DNA of 34,077 nucleotides, from contig CAJUPI010000033.1 in NCBI GenBank assembly GCA_910588125.1, forward strand, positions 1 to 34,077, written 5' to 3'. The position numbers and the translations under genes are program-made. The notes under the pieces are model-generated. The model had not been told where the DNA came from. It made no database searches and worked only from the letters and a program-made list of their open reading frames with translations. How positions within the stretch are numbered: position 1 is the first letter of the stretch; every line of letters starts with the position of its first letter. Positions 15,358 through 24,383 of this stretch are shown here, one piece after another. Origin of the DNA: an uncultured Lachnospiraceae bacterium. Its GTDB lineage: Bacteria > Bacillota > Clostridia > Lachnospirales > Lachnospiraceae.

Positions 15358-17502
15358 ATGAAGAACAATAAGGTAAAAGGGTTTTTGAGCCTGTTGGTTC
15401 TGCTGGTTGCAGTGGGGCTGTTCGGATATCTTGGCTATGATACTATGGATAATATCAAGCTGGGACTCGATCTGGCCGGCGGTGTCAGCATTACCTATCA
15501 GGCAGTGGAACAGAATCCGTCGGACGAGGACATGGCGGACACGGTTTACAAATTGCAGCAAAGGGTGCAGAATTACAGCACTGAGGCAGAGGTATACCGG
15601 GAAGGATCTAACCGCATCAATATCGATATCCCCGGTGTGTCGGACGCGAATGCAATTTTGCAGGATTTGGGCAAACCAGGTTCGCTGATATTTGTTGACG
15701 AAGTGGGGCAAGTGATTCTGACGGGGGATCAGGTAGCCACAGCCAAGGTAGGGCAGACAGAGCAGAATGGAATCCGTTCCTATGTGGTAAGCCTGACCTT
15801 TACGCCGGAGGGCACCAGCAGCTTTGCAGATGCCACCACAAAAAACGTGGGAAAGAGAATTTCCATTATCTATGATGGCGCTATCATCTCCAGCCCGGTG
15901 GTCCGGGAGGCGATTACCGGTGGCCAGTGCCAGATCGATGGCATGAATGGATATGAAGAGGCCAACAACCTGGCATCTACCATTCGAATCGGTTCGTTGT
16001 CTTTGGAGTTAGAGGAATTGCGTTCTAATGTCGTGGGTGCGAAATTAGGCCAGGAGGCGATTGCCACCAGCTTAAAGGCCGGCGCGATTGGATTTGCTCT
16101 GGTGGCGATATTTATGGCTGCCGTTTATCTCGTACCGGGAATCGCAGCCGTATTGGCATTGGCGCTGTATGTGGGATTAATCCTGATTTTGCTGGCGGCC
16201 TTTGAGGTTACTCTGACCCTGCCGGGTATAGCCGGTATCATTTTGTCGGTCGGTATGGCGGTAGATGCCAACGTCATTATATTCACGCGTATTAAAGAAG
16301 AGCTGGGACATGGCAAGGTGGTGCATTCCGCGATTAAAACAGGCTTTAACAAGGCTTTATCAGCGATTGTAGATGGCAATGTGACTACTTTGATTGCGGC
16401 GGCCGTATTGTATTTCCGCGGCTCCGGTACAGTGAAGGGCTTTGCCACAACTTTGGCAATCGGTATTATTTTGTCCATGTTCACGGCGCTTTTTGTAACC
16501 CGGTTTGCTATCTATGGCCTGTACAATCTGGGATTTGAGAATGCGAAATGCTATGGCGTCAAGAAGGATGGGAAACAAATTGGCTTCCTGAGCAAAAAGA
16601 AGATTTGCTTTGGGATTTCCATTGTAATGGTCGTGGCCGGGTGGGGCGCAATGCTTTTAAATAATGCCCAGACGGGAAGAGCCCTCAACTATGGAATGGA
16701 TTTTACCGGCGGTACTTCTACCAATGTGACATTTAATGAGAATCTTTCTCTGGAGGATATTTCCAGCCGGGTGGTGCCGGTAGTTTCGAAAATTACCGGT
16801 AATGCAGACGTACAGACTCAGAAGGTAGAAGGGACCAACGAGGTGATTATCAAGACCCAGACCCTGTCGGTAGATCAGCGTCAGGAGTTGGAGAATGCGC
16901 TGGTAGAAGCGTTTGGTGTGGAAAAGGAGCTGATTACGGCAGAAAGTATTTCGGCCGCCGTCAGCAAAGAGATGAAGCAGGATGCCGTTGTGGCTGTAGT
17001 ATTGGCTACGATACTGATGCTTTTGTATATCTGGTTCCGGTTTAAAGATATTCGTTTTGCCACCAGTGCGATCCTTGCTCTTGTGCATGATGTGCTGGTA
17101 GTGCTGACCTTTTATGCAGTGGCAAAATGGTCGGTGGGCTCGACCTTTATTGCCTGTATGTTGACGATTGTAGGATATTCGATCAATGCGACGATTGTTA
17201 TCTTTGACCGTATCCGGGAGAATCTGGCAGGCAGATCGCCAAAGCAGGATCTGGAGGAGCTGGTAAACCAGAGCATTACCCAGACGTTTACCCGCAGTAT
17301 CAATACTTCGCTGACCACCTTTATCATGGTGTTTGTACTGTTCTTGCTTGGTGTGTCCTCGATTCGGGAGTTTGCGCTGCCATTGATGACGGGTATTGTG
17401 TGCGGCACCTATTCTTCGGTATGTGTGACCGGCGCGTTGTGGTATGTGATGACGGTGGCAAAGGGCCGGAAGGGCGCAGAAGCAAAAGCGGAGAAAAATT
17501 GA
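15358..17502 (+). CDS. secDF: Fused protein translocase subunit SecDF
   Basis: A natural SecD-SecF fusion of 714 residues. It uses the proton gradient to help the Sec system finish protein export. The SecD part begins with one membrane helix and KLGLDLAGGVSITYQ, has a large extracellular P1 domain (residues 60-230) and a five-helix bundle around LPGIAGIILSVGMAVDANVI. The SecF part starts near residue 410 and has LNYGMDFTGGTSTNV and the helix bundle around IVGYSINATIVIFDRIREN. Separate SecD and SecF genes are the rule in many bacteria; the fusion is common in Bacillota. The tgt gene begins two bases after its stop, so the two are translationally coupled. Confidence 0.96.
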   Translation: MKNNKVKGFLSLLVLLVAVGLFGYLGYDTMDNIKLGLDLAGGVSITYQAVEQNPSDEDMADTVYKLQQRVQNYSTEAEVYREGSNRINIDIPGVSDANAILQDLGKPGSLIFVDEVGQVILTGDQVATAKVGQTEQNGIRSYVVSLTFTPEGTSSFADATTKNVGKRISIIYDGAIISSPVVREAITGGQCQIDGMNGYEEANNLASTIRIGSLSLELEELRSNVVGAKLGQEAIATSLKAGAIGFALVAIFMAAVYLVPGIAAVLALALYVGLILILLAAFEVTLTLPGIAGIILSVGMAVDANVIIFTRIKEELGHGKVVHSAIKTGFNKALSAIVDGNVTTLIAAAVLYFRGSGTVKGFATTLAIGIILSMFTALFVTRFAIYGLYNLGFENAKCYGVKKDGKQIGFLSKKKICFGISIVMVVAGWGAMLLNNAQTGRALNYGMDFTGGTSTNVTFNENLSLEDISSRVVPVVSKITGNADVQTQKVEGTNEVIIKTQTLSVDQRQELENALVEAFGVEKELITAESISAAVSKEMKQDAVVAVVLATILMLLYIWFRFKDIRFATSAILALVHDVLVVLTFYAVAKWSVGSTFIACMLTIVGYSINATIVIFDRIRENLAGRSPKQDLEELVNQSITQTFTRSINTSLTTFIMVFVLFLLGVSSIREFALPLMTGIVCGTYSSVCVTGALWYVMTVAKGRKGAEAKAEKN

Positions 17503-17504
17503 AA

Positions 17505-18647
17505 ATGAGATATAAACTGATTACGACGGATGGCCGCGCTAAGCGGGCGGAGGTAAGGACTGTGCACGGTACCATCCAGACGCCAGTTTTTATGAATGTC
17601 GGTACGGCAGCGGCGATTAAAGGGGCTGTATCCACCGATGATCTGCGTCAGATTGGAACTCAGGTGGAACTGTCCAACACGTATCATCTCCATGTGCGCA
17701 CGGGAGATCGATTGATCCGGCAGCTCGGAGGGCTTCACCGGTTTATGAACTGGGATCGTCCGATTCTCACCGATTCCGGCGGATTCCAGGTGTTTTCCCT
17801 GGCTGGTTTGCGCAAGATCAAGGAGGAGGGAGTTTATTTCAATTCCCACATTGACGGGCACAAGATTTTTATGGGGCCGGAGGAAAGCATGCAGATTCAG
17901 TCCAATCTGGGTTCCACCATTGCCATGGCCTTCGATGAATGTCCCTCGAGCCGTGCGGATTATGATTATATCAGAAATTCCGTAGAGCGGACAACCAGAT
18001 GGCTGGAGCGCTGCAAGCGGGAGATGGCCAGGCTGAATGCATTGCCGGACACCATTAACCGGGAACAGCTGCTGTTTGGGATCAACCAGGGCGGCGTAGA
18101 GGAAGAGATCCGGATTGAACATGCCAAGGCGATTGCCGGGATGGATTTAGACGGGTACGCACTCGGCGGGCTGGCAGTAGGGGAAAGCCATGAGGAGATG
18201 TACCATATCCTTGACGTGACGGTTCCTCACCTGCCGCAGGACAAACCTACCTATCTGATGGGGGTGGGGACCCCGGCCAATATTCTGGAAGCGGTAGATC
18301 GGGGAGTGGATTTCTTTGATTGTGTGTATCCCTCCCGAAACGGACGCCACAGCCATGTGTACACGAACCAGGGAAAGCTGAATCTGCTGAATCAAAAGTA
18401 TGAGCTGGATTCCCGGCCGATTGAAGAAGGATGCCAGTGTCCGGCGTGCCGTTCCTACAGCCGGGCATATATTCGCCATCTGTTTAAGGCAAAAGAAATG
18501 CTCGGAATGCGATTATGTGTCTTGCACAATTTGTATTTTTATAATACAATGATGGAAGAGATTCGCGACGCAATCGAAGAACACCGTTATGCAGAATATA
18601 AAGCAAAGAAGCTTAGCGGGATGGAGGCAGGGCCACAGGAGGACTGA
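17505..18647 (+). CDS. tgt: Queuine tRNA-ribosyltransferase (tRNA-guanine transglycosylase)
   Basis: Tgt (380 aa) exchanges guanine 34 of tRNAs with GUN anticodons for preQ1 on the way to queuosine. ILTDSGGFQVFSL has the first catalytic Asp, DFFDCVYPSRNGRHSHVYT holds the nucleophile Asp, and the zinc site is CQCPACRSYSRAYIRHLF plus the following His. GINQGGV and GGLAVGE are substrate-binding loops. The ATG at 17505 is chosen because it gives the family-typical start MRYKLITTDGRAKRAEV; longer in-frame versions overlap secDF. GGAGA inside the secDF end serves as ribosome binding site. The tgt-yajC link to secDF is common in bacteria, though the order here is secDF-tgt-yajC. Confidence 0.97.
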   Translation: MRYKLITTDGRAKRAEVRTVHGTIQTPVFMNVGTAAAIKGAVSTDDLRQIGTQVELSNTYHLHVRTGDRLIRQLGGLHRFMNWDRPILTDSGGFQVFSLAGLRKIKEEGVYFNSHIDGHKIFMGPEESMQIQSNLGSTIAMAFDECPSSRADYDYIRNSVERTTRWLERCKREMARLNALPDTINREQLLFGINQGGVEEEIRIEHAKAIAGMDLDGYALGGLAVGESHEEMYHILDVTVPHLPQDKPTYLMGVGTPANILEAVDRGVDFFDCVYPSRNGRHSHVYTNQGKLNLLNQKYELDSRPIEEGCQCPACRSYSRAYIRHLFKAKEMLGMRLCVLHNLYFYNTMMEEIRDAIEEHRYAEYKAKKLSGMEAGPQED

Positions 18648-18729
18648 GGCGATTTTGCCGGTAACAATTAAAAGAAAGAAAAGTCAGACATCCGGCGAGG
18701 CGGAGGGATAGTCTGTGAGGAGGGTGCTT

Positions 18730-19026
18730 ATGTTGACAGCAACACAAGCTGGCGGAATGCCAGTGTCCCTGTTATTTGGTTATATTATCTTTTTCATCGT
18801 GCTGATGTATTTTATGGCGATTCGTCCTCAGCAGAAGGAGAAAAAGAAAAAAGAAGAGCTGATGGCCAGCGTGGCAATCGGAGATACTGTATTGACCAGT
18901 AGCGGGTTTTACGGCGTGATTATTGATATGACCGACGATACGGTGATAGTAGAGTTCGGCAGCGACCGGCATTGCCGGATTCCCATGCAGAAAGCAGCGA
19001 TTATACAGGTGGAGAAGCCGCAGTAA
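18730..19026 (+). CDS. yajC: Preprotein translocase subunit YajC
   Basis: YajC (98 aa) is a small single-span membrane protein of the SecDF-YajC complex. A hydrophobic helix (LLFGYIIFFIVLMYFMAIRP) is followed by the family motif RPQQKEKKKKEELMASVAIGD and a C-terminal beta domain (VLTSSGFYGVIIDMTDDTV). The ATG at 18730 has GGAGGG upstream; a GTG at 18715 also has a GGAGGG site and would add five residues, so the start is not certain. It is followed by a terminator, which closes the SCIFF-maturase-secDF-tgt-yajC block. Confidence 0.93.
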   Translation: MLTATQAGGMPVSLLFGYIIFFIVLMYFMAIRPQQKEKKKKEELMASVAIGDTVLTSSGFYGVIIDMTDDTVIVEFGSDRHCRIPMQKAAIIQVEKPQ

Positions 19027-19041
19027 GAGGAGCATAGATTG

Positions 19042-19086
19042 CAAAAAGCAGGTGGATTAGTTTTCTAAATCTGTCTGCTTTTTTGA
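19042..19086 (+). terminator. Intrinsic terminator after yajC
   Basis: AAAAAGCAG...GGATTAG pairs with CTAAATC...CTGCTTTTT around a TTTT loop and ends in a T-run (19079-19084). The ribosome binding site of the next gene lies directly after it. Confidence 0.8.
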
Positions 19087-19106
19087 ATCAAAGGAGGAAT
19101 GAGACG

Positions 19107-19769
19107 ATGTTGTCAGGAATTTTTAACTATGATAATCCGGTATGGAGATTTATCGGCAAATTTTGTGATGTTTTGATTCTTAATGTGCTCTGGTTGATTT
19201 GCAGCATTCCGATTGTGACCGTGGGGGCTTCTACCACAGCGGTATATTATGTGACCCTAAAACTGGTACGGGATGAGGAAGGGCCGACGATTCGTTCCTT
19301 TTTCAAATCATTTAAAGAAAATTTCAAACAGGCGACCGTGCTCTGGCTGATTATGCTGGTGGTGGGATGTCTGCTGGGTTTTGATCTGTATTTTTTTCTG
19401 GGGCTACAGACAACGCCGTCAATGTTTCGTACAATCATGGTAGCAATTTTCGGCGGTTTTTCCTTGATCTATCTTTTTGTTCTTCTGTTTGTATTTCCGC
19501 TGCAAGCACGGTTTTATAATCCAGTAAAAAGAACCCTGTTTAATGCCTTTTTTATTTCCGTGCGCCATGTCCTGCATTCGCTGGGAATTTTGGTGATGGA
19601 TATCGGACTGGTGCTGGTGGCGCTCTTTTTGCTGCCAATGCTGCAGGCCCTTTTGTTTTTGTTTGGTTTTCCGCTGCTGGCGTTTTTGAATTCTTATATC
19701 ATTGTAGGCGTTTTTGATAAATATATGCCGCAGCAAGAGGATGATGAAGCACGCCCATTGGATATCTGA
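19107..19769 (+). CDS. DUF624 (YesL-like) membrane protein
   Basis: The protein has 220 residues with about five hydrophobic segments and matches the YesL/DUF624 family: the start MLSGIFNYDNPVWRFIGKF and the GASTTAVYYVTLKLVRDEEG loop are characteristic. Function is unknown, but genes of this family often lie next to CUT1 sugar-type ABC transporters, as this one does (the transporter is 3 kb downstream). The ATG at 19107 has AAGGAGG upstream and follows the yajC terminator. It is separated from the divergent block by a family A hairpin element in reverse orientation. No own promoter is evident, so some read-through is possible. Confidence 0.85.
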   Translation: MLSGIFNYDNPVWRFIGKFCDVLILNVLWLICSIPIVTVGASTTAVYYVTLKLVRDEEGPTIRSFFKSFKENFKQATVLWLIMLVVGCLLGFDLYFFLGLQTTPSMFRTIMVAIFGGFSLIYLFVLLFVFPLQARFYNPVKRTLFNAFFISVRHVLHSLGILVMDIGLVLVALFLLPMLQALLFLFGFPLLAFLNSYIIVGVFDKYMPQQEDDEARPLDI

Positions 19770-19841
19770 CAGGATTCCTTTTTTTAAAGTTACAGAAAAG
19801 TGCGTCCAATGAAAAAAATCCACGAAGATGTTGCAAAACAA

Positions 19842-20149
19842 GCAATTCCGTTTAATTCCTGAGAATACTCAGCCCTGGAGGAGGGAGCAAGACGGCGGTC
19901 GGTCTGTCGGGGGCCTTTGACTTTTGCAGGGATTTAGAAACCTTTAAGTTTCTGGATTTCTCGTTGAAACGAAAATGCACATTGTCTGAGCGAAGCGAGT
20001 TTGGGCATTTTCATTTCGCATTTAGCAAAATTCAGAAATTTTAAGGTTTGTTAATCCCGAAACGGGAAAAGGCCCCTGACAGACCGACCGCCGTCTTGCT
20101 CCTTCCTCCAGGGCGTACCTTCTGGGAAAATCAACGAAAAGACATTGAC
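19842..20149 (-). repeat. Long-hairpin element, family A, copy 3
   Basis: A complete copy in reverse orientation, filling most of the gap between the DUF624 gene and the end of the LacI-SBP gene. The outer arms 19872-19919 and 20067-20114 pair at about 45 of 48 positions, yet their sequence (GGAGCAAGACGGCGGTCGG and its complement) is unrelated to copies 2 and 4. The inner stem also differs (AACCTTTAAGTTTCTG with CAGAAATTTTAAGGTT), but again both sides match. The core with the reverse complement of CTCGCTTCGCTCAGACAATG and the GGTACGCC end near 20110 are conserved. Confidence 0.85.
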
Positions 20150-20175
20150 CTATTGACACTGCACCACCCAGTTCT

Positions 20176-22398
20176 TCAAAATTTCCATCGAAAATTTTTC
20201 TCAAATAATTCTTGTGCATTCTTCAGGGCTTCTTCCGGGCTGCAGATATTGCTGTAAGAATTTTTCACAGCCATTCCCAAAATATTTAAATATTTTCTCT
20301 CGTCAAAAGGCGTCAGCTCTCGTTCGGGGAGCCGTCTGCCTCTGGCCAGCGGGAAGCATCGTTCAGCCAGATTGATCCAGGGGAAATTATTGACAACCTC
20401 ATAATTTTCATAAGTCTTTTTGCAGGGCGAGGTACTGCCGAGCAGTGCAGCCGCTGAGGAGATCGGTTCGCTGCACATCCATTTAATAAAGGAGAGGGCT
20501 TCTCTGGGATGACGGGAATATCGGGAGACTCCCAGACTGCCTCCGCCAATGATGGGATTGGCCCCTGGCATCATAGTATAGCCGATGTTCCCCACTACAT
20601 GAGAATTCTGGGCCAGAAGGTCACTGGCAAAATTGCTGTAGAGTATGGACATGGCAAAGTTGCCGGAGGCAAAGCTTCGGGCGGTATCTACCCACCAGTT
20701 GCAATAAGAGGGCGAGGTATACGACCGGAGCTCTAAAAGCTCTTTTAAGGACTGAAGACAGGCGGCAGAGTCCAGATGGATTTCATCCTGGCTGTCATAC
20801 AGATTGTCCTGGCGGCTGAACAGCCGGGACATAAATTCCGTGCCGGCCACACCGGTAGAGCCCAAGGTGAGAGTGGCGCCATAGTCAACCGGTGAAGCCG
20901 GGTGGATAGATTTGGTGAAGAATGCGGCGATACGGTTGAATTCTTCAAAAGTTTTCGGCGGTTTCAACTCTGTCTTATAGTGCTCATAATACATTCGCTT
21001 GTAGATTGGGCTTTCAAATAAATCTTTTCGGTAATAGAGAAGCTGTGTGCTGGGAGTGGAGGGCAGCGCATAGATCTGCCCATGGATCCGGCTGTAGTGC
21101 TCTGGAACACCGTTTAAAAAAGCAGACAGGCCGGAGCCAATCTCCGGATCGATCTCAGTCAGAGGCAAGAGAAGCTTGTCGGCGAACCAGGAAAGCCAGG
21201 TCACATCGAGACGAAGAATGTCAAAGCGGGAGCCGGCGTTTAAGGCATTGAATGCCTCATAGATTTCGTCATAGGAATAGATGCAGATATTTACCGGAAT
21301 GCTGCTTTTTTTGGTATATAATCGGGTGAAATTCTGCATAATATAGGCTTCTGGACTGTCCAGGGTAATCACATTCAGGGAGACGTAGCTTTTTGGTACG
21401 ATGATGTTGGCATGCCAGTTTCGGAAACCGTTACCTTCCAGGTATGTTACCTTGCGGGTATCCTCTTTTTTCTGTAATGTTTTGCGGATCAGGCGTTCGG
21501 CGGCCTGTTTTCCCAAAAGCCGGTAGTCCATCTCGTATTTGATAAAGTCGTTTTCCGGCATGGTAAAAATCGGAGATACGGTATAGATCTCCGGGCACTG
21601 GCTGGGATCATAAAAGGTCAGGCAGATGTCCTTGACCCCTTCTGCAAAGCCATAATTGGAAATGTAGAAAGCCTGCGGCATGGGCTGATTGAAAATCTGC
21701 ATGATATTTTGATATCGCCGGAAAAAATCGGTCTGTATGTGGGTGATCTGGCAGTCGGAGCCCTCCATGGCAGCCAGAAAACTGTGATAAAAGTCGGCCT
21801 CGTTTGAATGGCTCAGATTTCCGGTCAGGAGGCATATATGCTCAAACCCACGGGAGCGGGCATTTTCAGCCAGCCGGCGCCCGGCAGTCTGATAATTGAA
21901 GCCGATAAAATCGGCGGCGCATAGGGGACGGCGCTCGACAAAAAGAAACTCTGGTTCTGGGGTTAAAGGAGAAGCAATCTTATTTTTATAGACGGAATCC
22001 TCATAAGGAGTGCCGGCCACGATGGACAGGCAGGCAATTCCCTTTACCAAGAGAGGCCGGGTCTCCATGAGAGCTTCGCCCTCACTTTCCGGGACATTTT
22101 CATTCGTAAGAAATCGTGTTACCGAAAAACCCTTGCGCCTGGCATAGCTTTTGAAGGCGGAATAAAAGTCCTCATATTGCCGGGCCCGGGAGGAATCCGG
22201 CATGATCACAGCCAGAGAATCGCTGAGCCCTTTGCGCAATAAGGCAGCCCGCTCATTGGGGACATATCCCAGCTGGCTTGCGGCATCCATGACTCGTTTG
22301 ATTTTTTCACTGCTGACATTTCCTTTGCCATTGAGAACATTGGAGACCGTGCCCTGGGCAACGCCTGCCTGTTTGGCAATATCTTTGATTGTGACCAT
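20176..22398 (-). CDS. LacI-family regulator fused to a solute-binding-protein domain
   Basis: The protein has 740 residues in three parts. Residues 1-50 are a LacI HTH (MVTIKDIAKQAGVAQGTVSN with VLNG hinge start). Residues 60-335 are a periplasmic-binding-protein-I-like sensor with the LacI-type ending (GKQAAERLIRKTL). Residues 343-740 look like a CUT1 solute-binding protein: GQIYALPSTPSTQLLYYRKD, FASGNFAMSILYSNFASDLL and GGGSLGVSRYSRHPREALSF match SBP_bac_1 landmarks. There is no signal peptide or lipobox, so the whole protein stays in the cytosol. The ATG at 22398 has GGAGGG upstream; longer starts are ruled out by the HTH. It is divergent from an SBP-permease operon and probably controls it. 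Confidence 0.88.
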   Translation of the reverse strand: MVTIKDIAKQAGVAQGTVSNVLNGKGNVSSEKIKRVMDAASQLGYVPNERAALLRKGLSDSLAVIMPDSSRARQYEDFYSAFKSYARRKGFSVTRFLTNENVPESEGEALMETRPLLVKGIACLSIVAGTPYEDSVYKNKIASPLTPEPEFLFVERRPLCAADFIGFNYQTAGRRLAENARSRGFEHICLLTGNLSHSNEADFYHSFLAAMEGSDCQITHIQTDFFRRYQNIMQIFNQPMPQAFYISNYGFAEGVKDICLTFYDPSQCPEIYTVSPIFTMPENDFIKYEMDYRLLGKQAAERLIRKTLQKKEDTRKVTYLEGNGFRNWHANIIVPKSYVSLNVITLDSPEAYIMQNFTRLYTKKSSIPVNICIYSYDEIYEAFNALNAGSRFDILRLDVTWLSWFADKLLLPLTEIDPEIGSGLSAFLNGVPEHYSRIHGQIYALPSTPSTQLLYYRKDLFESPIYKRMYYEHYKTELKPPKTFEEFNRIAAFFTKSIHPASPVDYGATLTLGSTGVAGTEFMSRLFSRQDNLYDSQDEIHLDSAACLQSLKELLELRSYTSPSYCNWWVDTARSFASGNFAMSILYSNFASDLLAQNSHVVGNIGYTMMPGANPIIGGGSLGVSRYSRHPREALSFIKWMCSEPISSAAALLGSTSPCKKTYENYEVVNNFPWINLAERCFPLARGRRLPERELTPFDERKYLNILGMAVKNSYSNICSPEEALKNAQELFEKNFRWKF

Positions 22399-22461
22399 AA
22401 TTCCCTCCTGTTCTGTGACAGAATTCTCGGACGCATAAGCGAGAGAGAATATTCTGTTCAA

Positions 22462-22490
22462 ATAATACCATGTGTACACTAAAATGGCAA
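22462..22490 (-). promoter_or_regulatory. Promoter of the LacI-SBP gene with palindrome
   Basis: On the minus strand TTGCCA (22485-22490), a 17-bp spacer and TATTAT (22462-22467). The spacer holds a perfect palindrome GTGTACAC (22472-22479), a candidate autoregulatory operator. Confidence 0.65.
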
Positions 22491-22659
22491 TCATTAAATA
22501 AATATTGAAAAGAGTAATTGAATGATGTTCAAAATAAATGATGATAAGACTGGAAGGAGCGAAAAGAAAAATTCGGCAAATAAGTAAAATGAAACTTGAA
22601 ATATCCGTAAAAAAATAACAAAATGACTAATAAATTAGTAAAAATCGGAAGAAAAAGAA

Positions 22660-22688
22660 TTGACACGTTTCAAAAATAGTGTTATAAT
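22660..22688 (+). promoter_or_regulatory. Promoter of the SBP operon overlapping a LacI-type operator
   Basis: Perfect TTGACA (22660-22665), a 17-bp spacer and perfect TATAAT (22683-22688). TTGACACGTTTCAA (22660-22673) is a LacI-type operator with central CG, matching its own complement at six of seven half-site positions, so a bound repressor would cover the -35. A second palindrome ACTAAT-AA-ATTAGT lies at 22626-22639. The predicted start is near 22695. Confidence 0.8.
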
Positions 22689-22741
22689 CCGATTATCAGT
22701 TCAATGAGAGTTTTTTTATCACTACAAGGAGGAGTAAAAAC

Positions 22742-24136
22742 ATGAGAAAGAAAATCGCATTGGTTACGGCAGCCAGCCTGCTGGCATCGGTTGTTGCTTT
22801 AAGCGGCTGCGGCGGCGGAAACAAAAGCGGCGGAAATGATGCCCCCCCCAGTACGCAGGCGGCAGATGCAGGTGCAGGTGCGGCAGAGACAAAGGCGGAA
22901 GAAGGAGGAGATGCCGGAAGCAAGGATGCTCTCCACCTGACCTTCTACTATCCAGTCAACGTAGGAGGCTCCGCAGCACAGCTGATCGAGGCTCTGTGTA
23001 ATGATTTTAATGCTGAAAACCCGGATATCGTGGTAGAGCCGGTTTACACCGGAAATTATGATGATACAGTGACCAAGCTGCAGACAGCTGTACAGGGAGG
23101 GACTCCTCCGGAGGTGTTTGTAAGCCTGGCAACCCAGCGCTTTACTATGGCTTCTACCGGTATGGCGATGCCGCTCGATGATCTGATCGCAGCCGATGCA
23201 GATGGCCAGGAGTATATCAATGATTTTCTTCCGGGATTTATGGAAGATTCCTATGTGGACGGACAGATTTATTCCATTCCTTTCCAGAGAAGTACTATGG
23301 TAATGTTCTATAATAAAGATGCGTTTAAAGAAGTAGGGTTAGATCCGGAAAAGCCGCCGGTAACCTGGGAAGAGCTGGTTGAATATGGCCAAAAGCTGAC
23401 CAATGAGAATCGCTACGGTGTTGGCCTGGCTTTGAATTCCGGTTCTGCACAATGGGCATTTACTGGCTTCTGTCTTCAGAACAGTGAAAATGGTGAGAAT
23501 CTGATGACCGAGGACGGCAAGCAGGTAATGTTTGACACCCCAGGAAATATCGAAGCGCTTCAGTTCTGGCTGGATCTGCAGAATAAATACGAGATTATGG
23601 CTCCAGGTATTGTGCAGTGGACCGATCTTCCCACGCAGTTTTTAGCAGGTGAAGTGGCAATGATCTACCATACTACTGGTAATATGGCAAATATCAGCCA
23701 GAATGCAGAGTTTGATTTCGGTACCTGCTTCCTGCCAGGAGGCAAGCGCCAGGCAGCGCCTACCGGCGGTGGCAACTTCTATATTTCCAATGGGCTTTCT
23801 GAGGATCGGGTACAGGCAGCCTGGAAGTTTATCCGCTTTATGACCGAACCGGAGCGTGCGGCCCAGTGGTCTTTGGATACCGGCTATGTCGCGACCAGAC
23901 AGTCTTGCTTTGAAACGGATCTTTTGAAAAACTATTATGCAGAGCTGCCGCAGGCAAAGGTGGCTTATGAGCAGATCGACATTGCCAAACCTGAGCTGAC
24001 CACCTACAATGCTGCTGAGATTTGGAGAATATTGAACGATAACATCCAATCTGCAGTAGTGGGAGATGCAACTCCTGAGGAGGCATTAAAGGCAGCACAG
24101 GAGCAGGCCACAGAGGTTTTGGCAGAATATCAGTAA
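22742..24136 (+). CDS. CUT1-type ABC transporter solute-binding lipoprotein (UgpB-like)
   Basis: The lipoprotein has 464 residues: a signal peptide ends in the lipobox LSGC with Cys23 as lipid site, followed by a Gly/Asn/Ala-rich linker to about residue 60. The mature part matches the SBP_bac_1 group, with closest resemblance to UgpB-like proteins (glycerol 3-phosphate or its diesters): YVDGQIYSIPFQRSTMVMFY, QFLAGEVAMIYHTTGNMA and APTGGGNFYISNGLSEDRV. The substrate is not certain. AAGGAGGAG precedes the ATG. It is the first gene of an operon with two permeases; a palindromic family B element separates it from the first permease and may let it be expressed more strongly. Confidence 0.92.
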   Translation: MRKKIALVTAASLLASVVALSGCGGGNKSGGNDAPPSTQAADAGAGAAETKAEEGGDAGSKDALHLTFYYPVNVGGSAAQLIEALCNDFNAENPDIVVEPVYTGNYDDTVTKLQTAVQGGTPPEVFVSLATQRFTMASTGMAMPLDDLIAADADGQEYINDFLPGFMEDSYVDGQIYSIPFQRSTMVMFYNKDAFKEVGLDPEKPPVTWEELVEYGQKLTNENRYGVGLALNSGSAQWAFTGFCLQNSENGENLMTEDGKQVMFDTPGNIEALQFWLDLQNKYEIMAPGIVQWTDLPTQFLAGEVAMIYHTTGNMANISQNAEFDFGTCFLPGGKRQAAPTGGGNFYISNGLSEDRVQAAWKFIRFMTEPERAAQWSLDTGYVATRQSCFETDLLKNYYAELPQAKVAYEQIDIAKPELTTYNAAEIWRILNDNIQSAVVGDATPEEALKAAQEQATEVLAEYQ

Positions 24137-24152
24137 GAGTAACACCTATACC

Positions 24153-24321
24153 GGGGTGTTGTAAAATAGGTCATTTGCCATTTCCTTATCCCGTGTTCGG
24201 ACGGTTCCTGTACACATAGTCTGCTCGTAACGGACGCAGTCCGTCAATATCAGACAGAGTGTTCGGGAACAGCCGGACACGGAATAAGAGAAATGGCGAA
24301 TAACTTATTTTGTAACACCCC
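24153..24321. repeat. Palindromic element, family B, copy 2
   Basis: A near-complete inverted repeat fills the gap between the SBP and first permease genes. GGGGTGTTGTAAAATA pairs with TTATTTTGTAACACCCC, GCCATTTCCTTATCCCGTGT with CACGGAATAAGAGAAATGGC, and the middle holds GGTTCC/GGGAAC and ACGGAC/GTCCGT pairs. Read in reverse, CATTTCTC...GTGTCCGGCTGTT...CGAAC matches copy 1 at 4083-4259 closely. Inside an ABC operon such a structure can block 3' exonucleases or partly terminate after the SBP gene. Confidence 0.8.
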
Positions 24322-24383
24322 CTTTACTATCACGGCAGGTATTGGTCACCGGCCAACTATGAATGTTTAATAGAGGAATGGGT

